Positions 59,827-64,000 of a DNA stretch of 64,000 nt are shown in pieces. Source of the DNA: Candidatus Caldatribacterium sp. Lineage in GTDB: Bacteria; Atribacterota; Atribacteria; Atribacterales; Caldatribacteriaceae. The notes beneath the pieces are model-generated. The model did no database searches. It was not told the DNA's origin and saw nothing but the letters and a program-made list of their open reading frames with translations. The position numbers and the translations under genes are program-made. The DNA is taken from NCBI GenBank assembly GCA_025060675.1, contig JANXBI010000003.1:62001-126000 (forward strand). Direction: 5' to 3'. How positions within the stretch are numbered: position 1 is the stretch's first letter; each line of letters opens with the position of its first letter.

Positions 59827-61266
59827 TCACACAATCCGGAAATAATCGACAAGGGTACAGCGTCGCTCCCGAGTGAACGTTCGTGGCCTTGTGAGACCCT
59901 CCCCGGTAGGAGTAGCGATGGTGAAACTCGTAAACCCCGCTCCTCCTTTCCCAAGACCACTATACGCTGGACCATTCTTCACAAAAATAGAGCAGTCCAT
60001 AAGTTTAGCCATTTTCGAGAGGTTCGCGATATTACGAGAATGCATAACTGCGGTATGCCGGAAGTAGTGCTCACACTCGACAGCGAATTCCATAGCCTCT
60101 TCCACATCATGGAAACGCACTACAGGAATCACCGGAAGCAATTGCTCTGTCCAGATGAGAGGATTGTCCCGGTCAACTTCCCCAAAGAGGATCCTCGTGT
60201 TCTCAGGAACTCGCACCCCAATCTCTCGAGCGATGAGGTAGGCATCCTTTCCTACCCATTCCCTTTTCGGTTTCCCGGGTTTTCCCGGACCCCCTGGCTC
60301 GTCGATAACAAGGCGCGTTACCTCTTCCATCTGGCGCCGGTTAAGGCGGAACCCACCGTTGAACTCCATGGCTTTTTGGAGGTCTTCCGCGACCTCGTTC
60401 ACCACAAGGATTTCTTTCTCACAGACGCACACAATGTTGTTGTCAAATCCCGCACCGAGGACGATATCCCGGCCAGCTTTAGCAATATCTGCAGTTTCGT
60501 CCACCACACAAGGGGGATTCCCAGGACCAGCAGCGATCACCTTCTTGCCGCTTGCCATAGCTGCCTGGACAACTCCTCCTCCACCGGTAACCACAAGGAG
60601 ACGAATAGCAGGATGCTTCATGAGCGTTTGGGCGGACTCAAGGGTAGGATTACCGATGGCACAGATGAGGTTCTCTGGACCTCCGGCTTCAACAATAGCT
60701 TGGTTGAGAAGGGTCACGGTGTAACACGATGAGCGCTTTGCTCCAGGATGGGGATGGAAAACGACGGCATTTCCCGCTGCCACCATACTGATGGTGTTGT
60801 TGATAACGGTTGAGGTGGGGTTTGTGGAAGGTGTAATGGAAGCAATGACCCCATACGGGGCTCGTTCCACAAGCGTAAGCCCATGTTCATCCGTAAAGGC
60901 CATAGGCTCAAGGTCTTCAACGCCTGGGGTCTTCAAAGCAGCCAGGCGGTTTTTCTCAACCTTATCCGCCACACGACCCATACCCGTTTCCTCGTGGGCC
61001 ATCTGGGCAAGGGTTTCGGCTTCCCGCACTGCAACCCTCCGGATAGCACGGATGATATTCCGCCGGGTCTCTAAGGGGAGTTCCATGAGCTTTTCATGGG
61101 CCTTCCTTGCTGCCTTCACCGCTTCATCCACATTCTCGAAAATCCCTTCACTTCGAAGCGGGGATCTTTCCGGAGCTTCAGAAACCCGAGGAAGCACACC
61201 ACTTTTCTCGAGTCTATCGATAACCTGCTCTACAATCGAGCGGATATCAGCTTCCTTGATTTCCAT
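59827..61266 (-). CDS. CoA-acylating aldehyde dehydrogenase, PduP/EutE-like (microcompartment cargo)
   Basis: 479 residues: N-terminal helix (MEIKEADIRSIVEQVIDRLE) plus linker to about residue 40, a typical encapsulation peptide, then the aldehyde dehydrogenase domain (PYGVIASITPSTNPTSTVIN, AAGPGNPPCVVDETADI) with catalytic Cys C280 in DNNIVCVCEKE. It oxidises the aldehyde made by DeoC to acyl-CoA with NAD+. The product feeds PduL and the NADH must be recycled, perhaps by the PduS-like protein. Confidence 0.94.
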   Translation of the reverse strand: MEIKEADIRSIVEQVIDRLEKSGVLPRVSEAPERSPLRSEGIFENVDEAVKAARKAHEKLMELPLETRRNIIRAIRRVAVREAETLAQMAHEETGMGRVADKVEKNRLAALKTPGVEDLEPMAFTDEHGLTLVERAPYGVIASITPSTNPTSTVINNTISMVAAGNAVVFHPHPGAKRSSCYTVTLLNQAIVEAGGPENLICAIGNPTLESAQTLMKHPAIRLLVVTGGGGVVQAAMASGKKVIAAGPGNPPCVVDETADIAKAGRDIVLGAGFDNNIVCVCEKEILVVNEVAEDLQKAMEFNGGFRLNRRQMEEVTRLVIDEPGGPGKPGKPKREWVGKDAYLIAREIGVRVPENTRILFGEVDRDNPLIWTEQLLPVIPVVRFHDVEEAMEFAVECEHYFRHTAVMHSRNIANLSKMAKLMDCSIFVKNGPAYSGLGKGGAGFTSFTIATPTGEGLTRPRTFTRERRCTLVDYFRIV

Positions 61267-61281
61267 ATCCTTACCCCACCT

Positions 61282-61839
61282 TTAAAAGAGGAAGTACGGC
61301 CGAATGTCGGGATGGGGACTGGGAATGATGATGTCCTTGCAGAGTAAACCTCGGCGGGAGACGACCATTCTTGCCGCCGCAACCGCAGCCTCAATCTCGT
61401 GAATATCCCCTATCATCTTCACGTAAGACTTCCCTCCCATCCCTACCGCAAGACGCACCTCCGTAATGAGGACATCAGCCATTTTCGCCGCTGCATCTGC
61501 CGCTTCGATGCTCGCTATGGCTGAAAGCGACTCAACCACAGCCACCGCATCCCATATTTCGCACACCACCGTGCCCAGGATGGCCGGGATAACCTGGGGG
61601 TGGAGGTTGGGAATGAAAAGCTCATCAACTAAGTATCCCTCTCCTGTTTCTTTTCCTGCCGTGAGAGAGGCATCAACTTCGGCAACCTCACCACTGACCA
61701 CGATAATGAACTTCCCTGGACAGATGGTCTTGGCATCAACAATTCGCACTGGTGCCGCTTTCACCATGGCATCCAGAGCCTTGATGCCCACCGCAATGGA
61801 ATTCAACTCCAGCGCCCCAAGGACAGTGAGTTCCATCAT
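61282..61839 (-). CDS. BMC-T tandem-domain shell protein
   Basis: 185 residues holding two BMC domains in a row: VLGALELNSIAVGIKALDAMVKAA ... IIVVSGEVAEVDASL and IWDAVAVVESLSAIASIEAADAAAKM ... YVKMIGDIHEIEAAVAAA. This is a pseudohexameric trimer like PduT/PduB that can form larger gated pores. There is no Cys in the PduT cluster position, so Fe-S binding is not supported. Start may also be ATG 61836. Confidence 0.93.
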   Translation of the reverse strand: MMELTVLGALELNSIAVGIKALDAMVKAAPVRIVDAKTICPGKFIIVVSGEVAEVDASLTAGKETGEGYLVDELFIPNLHPQVIPAILGTVVCEIWDAVAVVESLSAIASIEAADAAAKMADVLITEVRLAVGMGGKSYVKMIGDIHEIEAAVAAARMVVSRRGLLCKDIIIPSPHPDIRPYFLF

Positions 61840-61844
61840 CCACC

Positions 61845-63170
61845 TCAGTTCCTGCTCTCAATCACGACCCGCTCTTCGTCGACAAAGACAACACGCCCTG
61901 CAATGCTTGCATGCACTCGAGCGCTAACCTCCCCACTGATTTCCCCCACAACATCACCTTCCTGGACCACATCACCTACCCGGACAACCGGTCGGGCCGG
62001 CACACCGGCGTGTTGCTTCAAGAGGAGCTCAACCCGCGAAGGCACCAAAACGTCCTCAAGATACGTCAGAGGACGCTTTTTGTACCGTTCAATTTGCAAT
62101 CGCCCCTCAATTCGGGCAACCGGAACCTTCCGGTACGGGAAATCGCTCCGGACTTCGAGCTTCCTCTTGGGGAAGGTTGGTCGGTATTGCATGGCGAGAA
62201 AACGCTCTTTAATAACATGATTCACCACACGGGGTGAGAGCTCCATTGGACAGGCGAAAACCTCACACAACCCACACTCACTGCAGAGGACTGCCCCTTC
62301 AATCACTTCGGGAGGCACATCAAGCCCAAGGTTAATCTGGCGCATAATCTTATGCGGAGCAAGATTGTGTCCAAGGAGGTACCGGGGGCAGAGCTCTGTA
62401 CAGTATGTACACTGACAACACGCGGCTTTACTCTGCTTGATGATATAAGGAAGCGGTAGCGTCCTTTTCCGGATTAGGTTGTGATCCCGAGGAAGGACAA
62501 AAACGCCAGTCGTCGTTTTCGTTACCGGAGCCTTTGCATCGGTGGTGACCCAACCCATCATGGGGCCGCCAACGACGATGACGTACTCGTCAACGGTTAC
62601 TCCACCGCAACGGGCAAAGACTTCTTCGAAGGGTGTACCAATTCGCACTCGGAGAACTGAGGGTCTTCGTACCTCTCCATGGCACGTGAGGGTTCGCTCG
62701 ATAACTGGCCTTCCCCGTGCTGCCTGAGCAATATTCCGCAACGTTTCAACGTTGAGCACCACAACCCCTACATGTAAGGGGATACCTCCTTCTGGAACGA
62801 TGCGGCCCGTAACCTCTCGAACAAGGAGGAACTCATCACCCGCCGGATAATAATCGCCAAGGAGGAAAACGTGGATATTCTCTTTCCCCTGTGCAGCATC
62901 GCGAAGAGCTGTTTCCGCCCGGGGGTGTTTCGCTTTCAAGGCGATAAAGCCCTTTCTGGCCCCTGTTGCCTCCATGGCCAGAGAAAGACCGAGAACAACA
63001 TCTGCCGCTTCCCTCTCCATGACAAAGGTATCGTTGCCAAGGAGAGGCTCGCACTCTGCTCCGTTGGCTATGACAACTTCACAAGGGTGGGAGAGTTTCC
63101 GATGCGTAGGGAACCCTCCCCCTCCTGCTCCCACAACCCCCATGGCTTGGACAGTTGCCACAACGTCCAT
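61845..63170 (-). CDS. PduS/RnfC-like flavin and Fe-S protein
   Basis: 441 residues of the PduS type: N-terminal GVVGAGGGGFPTHRKL and VIANGAECEPLL (RnfC flavin/NADH region), a SLBB-like middle (VDEYVIVVGGPMMGW), and two [4Fe-4S] motifs, CCQCTYCTELCP and CSECGLCEVFACP. The C-terminus has a biotinyl-like hybrid motif. It probably moves electrons across the shell and re-oxidises NADH. ATG 63170 overlaps the stop of the preceding pentamer gene (TAATG), which fixes the start; the frame is open upstream. Confidence 0.9.
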   Translation of the reverse strand: MDVVATVQAMGVVGAGGGGFPTHRKLSHPCEVVIANGAECEPLLGNDTFVMEREAADVVLGLSLAMEATGARKGFIALKAKHPRAETALRDAAQGKENIHVFLLGDYYPAGDEFLLVREVTGRIVPEGGIPLHVGVVVLNVETLRNIAQAARGRPVIERTLTCHGEVRRPSVLRVRIGTPFEEVFARCGGVTVDEYVIVVGGPMMGWVTTDAKAPVTKTTTGVFVLPRDHNLIRKRTLPLPYIIKQSKAACCQCTYCTELCPRYLLGHNLAPHKIMRQINLGLDVPPEVIEGAVLCSECGLCEVFACPMELSPRVVNHVIKERFLAMQYRPTFPKRKLEVRSDFPYRKVPVARIEGRLQIERYKKRPLTYLEDVLVPSRVELLLKQHAGVPARPVVRVGDVVQEGDVVGEISGEVSARVHASIAGRVVFVDEERVVIESRN

Positions 63171-63469
63171 TACCTTTCCCATTCCTTCCAAAAGACGACT
63201 TGACCATTCTCTTCAACGCGGTCCACAATACCAACGATGACACAATCAACTGCCTTCTGGTACGTGAACTCCGTCTGGCGAGCTGAGCTCCCCTGAGAAA
63301 TCAGAACGACCTCCCCCCGACCGCATCCCACAAGGTCCAAAGCGACGAGGCATTCCCCTTTTGCTTTTCCCCGAGTATCGCAGGTCTGCACGAGGAGGTA
63401 TTTCCCACCCCGGATGCCATCGTTTTTCTGGCTTGCGACAACAGTTCCGACGACTCTTGCAAGGAGCAT
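63170..63469 (-). CDS. BMC-P shell vertex protein (EutN/CcmL family)
   Basis: 99 residues: LLARVVGTVVASQKNDGIRG, LDLVGCGRGEVVLISQGSSA, VIVGIVDRVEENG. EutN/CcmL pentamer. Its stop and the pduS-like start share bases. Confidence 0.93.
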   Translation of the reverse strand: MLLARVVGTVVASQKNDGIRGGKYLLVQTCDTRGKAKGECLVALDLVGCGRGEVVLISQGSSARQTEFTYQKAVDCVIVGIVDRVEENGQVVFWKEWER

Positions 63470-63481
63470 ACCAATCCCTTT

Positions 63482-63793
63482 CTACGTCGACACGGGAACA
63501 GCATCCTTCTGGTATACAACTTTTCCCTCGACCTCGATTTCGTCCACGATGGCGACAATGGCGGCATCACTTGGTTTTCCCTCAGTTATTGCGGTCATAC
63601 GAGCACTGCTTCCAGAAACGTAAAAGACAATTTCACCTTTCCCGGCACCTACGCAGTCCATAGCTACAAGGTAATCGCCTTTCCCCTGGAGCGTGACAGG
63701 ATCGATCTTCTCAAGGAGCAAAAACTTGATACCCTTGATTTTCTCTTCCTTTCGGGTGGAAACGACCGTTCCCACCACCCGGGCAAGAATCAT
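63482..63793 (-). CDS. BMC-P shell vertex protein (EutN/CcmL family)
   Basis: 103 residues from ATG 63793 (after AAGGAG): ILARVVGTVVSTRKEEKIKG, MDCVGAGKGEIVFYVSGSSA, AIVAIVDEIEVEGKVVYQ. The frame is open for 53 codons upstream into the BMC-H gene, but that part matches nothing. Fourth pentamer gene of this operon. Confidence 0.93.
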   Translation of the reverse strand: MILARVVGTVVSTRKEEKIKGIKFLLLEKIDPVTLQGKGDYLVAMDCVGAGKGEIVFYVSGSSARMTAITEGKPSDAAIVAIVDEIEVEGKVVYQKDAVPVST

Positions 63794-63809
63794 GGACAAA
63801 CTCCTTCCG

Positions 63810-64000
63810 TTAATCTTTCTCGCCGATAGGGATGTCCTTTTTCTTTCCTCCCCGGCCCAGAGGGAGAACCTCGTCCACGTTGGGGTGAGGCCGTGGGATA
63901 ATATGGACGGAAACAACCTCTCCAACCTTCGCCGCAGCAACTTGCCCAGCATCTAAAGCTGCTCGTACTGCGGCAACGTCTCCCCGCACAATAGCAGTAA
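63810..64000 (-). CDS. BMC-H hexameric shell protein, C-terminal part (5' end beyond window)
   Basis: The frame runs from the right edge to TAA 63810-63812 and gives TAIVRGDVAAVRAALDAGQV, then VSVHIIPRPHPNVDEVLPLG and a basic tail. This is the second half of a BMC-H domain of the PduA/CcmK type. 16 bp separate it from the first pentamer gene. The rest of the gene and the operon promoter lie outside the window. Confidence 0.92.
   Translation of the reverse strand, partial: TAIVRGDVAAVRAALDAGQVAAAKVGEVVSVHIIPRPHPNVDEVLPLGRGGKKKDIPIGEKD

Overview
The window looks like the chromosome of a thermophilic, sugar-fermenting, motile Gram-negative-type anaerobe. The last 7 kb encodes a bacterial microcompartment (BMC) whose cargo is deoxyribose-phosphate aldolase, an RpiB-type isomerase, a CoA-acylating aldehyde dehydrogenase and PduL. 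From background knowledge this is the BMC type described for Atribacterota (OP9/JS1), so a Caldatribacterium-like member is the best guess. No rRNA or marker gene is present to confirm this, and there are no tRNA or rRNA genes, no CRISPR array, no insertion sequences and no phage genes.

Layout: 0-2.8 kb, a split chromate transporter and HflK/HflC. 2.7-9.2 kb, a minus-strand operon: two small lipoproteins, CheA, CheY, a PAS histidine kinase, sigma-54 with an inserted zinc-ribbon-like motif, and an AhpD-like protein. 9.2-10.3 kb, a long leader with a foldable three-way junction in front of an exported DUF2271 protein. 10.6-12.1 kb, a URO-D-family protein and YjbQ. 12.1-19.4 kb, a DNA-end-processing operon: SbcD, SbcC, NurA-like nuclease, HerA-like ATPase. 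19.4-21.4 kb, an EamA exporter, an ICMT-like methyltransferase and a thioredoxin-fold protein. 21.6-30.5 kb, a ROK-regulated sugar locus with two ABC importers, a TIM-barrel isomerase, a NagB-like protein and a scar where a DegT aminotransferase remnant is joined to the tail of a solute-binding protein. 30.6-35.4 kb, a broken WYL regulator, an Fe-S DUF362 protein, and uxuA-kdgK for hexuronate breakdown. 35.6-39.6 kb, a MarR regulator with a heterodimeric ABC exporter.

39.6-57.2 kb is the most interesting region. Two close DeoR paralogs flank or sit inside a set of genes that appear to form one regulon: a Liv-type ABC importer with a chemoreceptor at the end of its operon, an SDR, a FucI/AraA-like isomerase, two zinc dehydrogenases, glycerol kinase, and a pair of nearly identical tandem-ABM proteins, one cytosolic and one with a signal peptide. 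Four separate promoters here have near-consensus -35/-10 boxes with exactly 17 bp spacing. Each is followed, about 16-34 bp after the predicted start, by a TATCA-N5-TGATA-like site. I read this as an uncharacterised sense-import-degrade system for a sugar or polyol feeding triose phosphate.

57.2-64 kb is the BMC operon (minus strand, entering from beyond the right edge): BMC-H, four BMC-P pentamer genes, BMC-T, a PduS/RnfC-like flavin/Fe-S protein, aldehyde dehydrogenase, RpiB, DeoC and PduL, most of them overlapping or a few bases apart.
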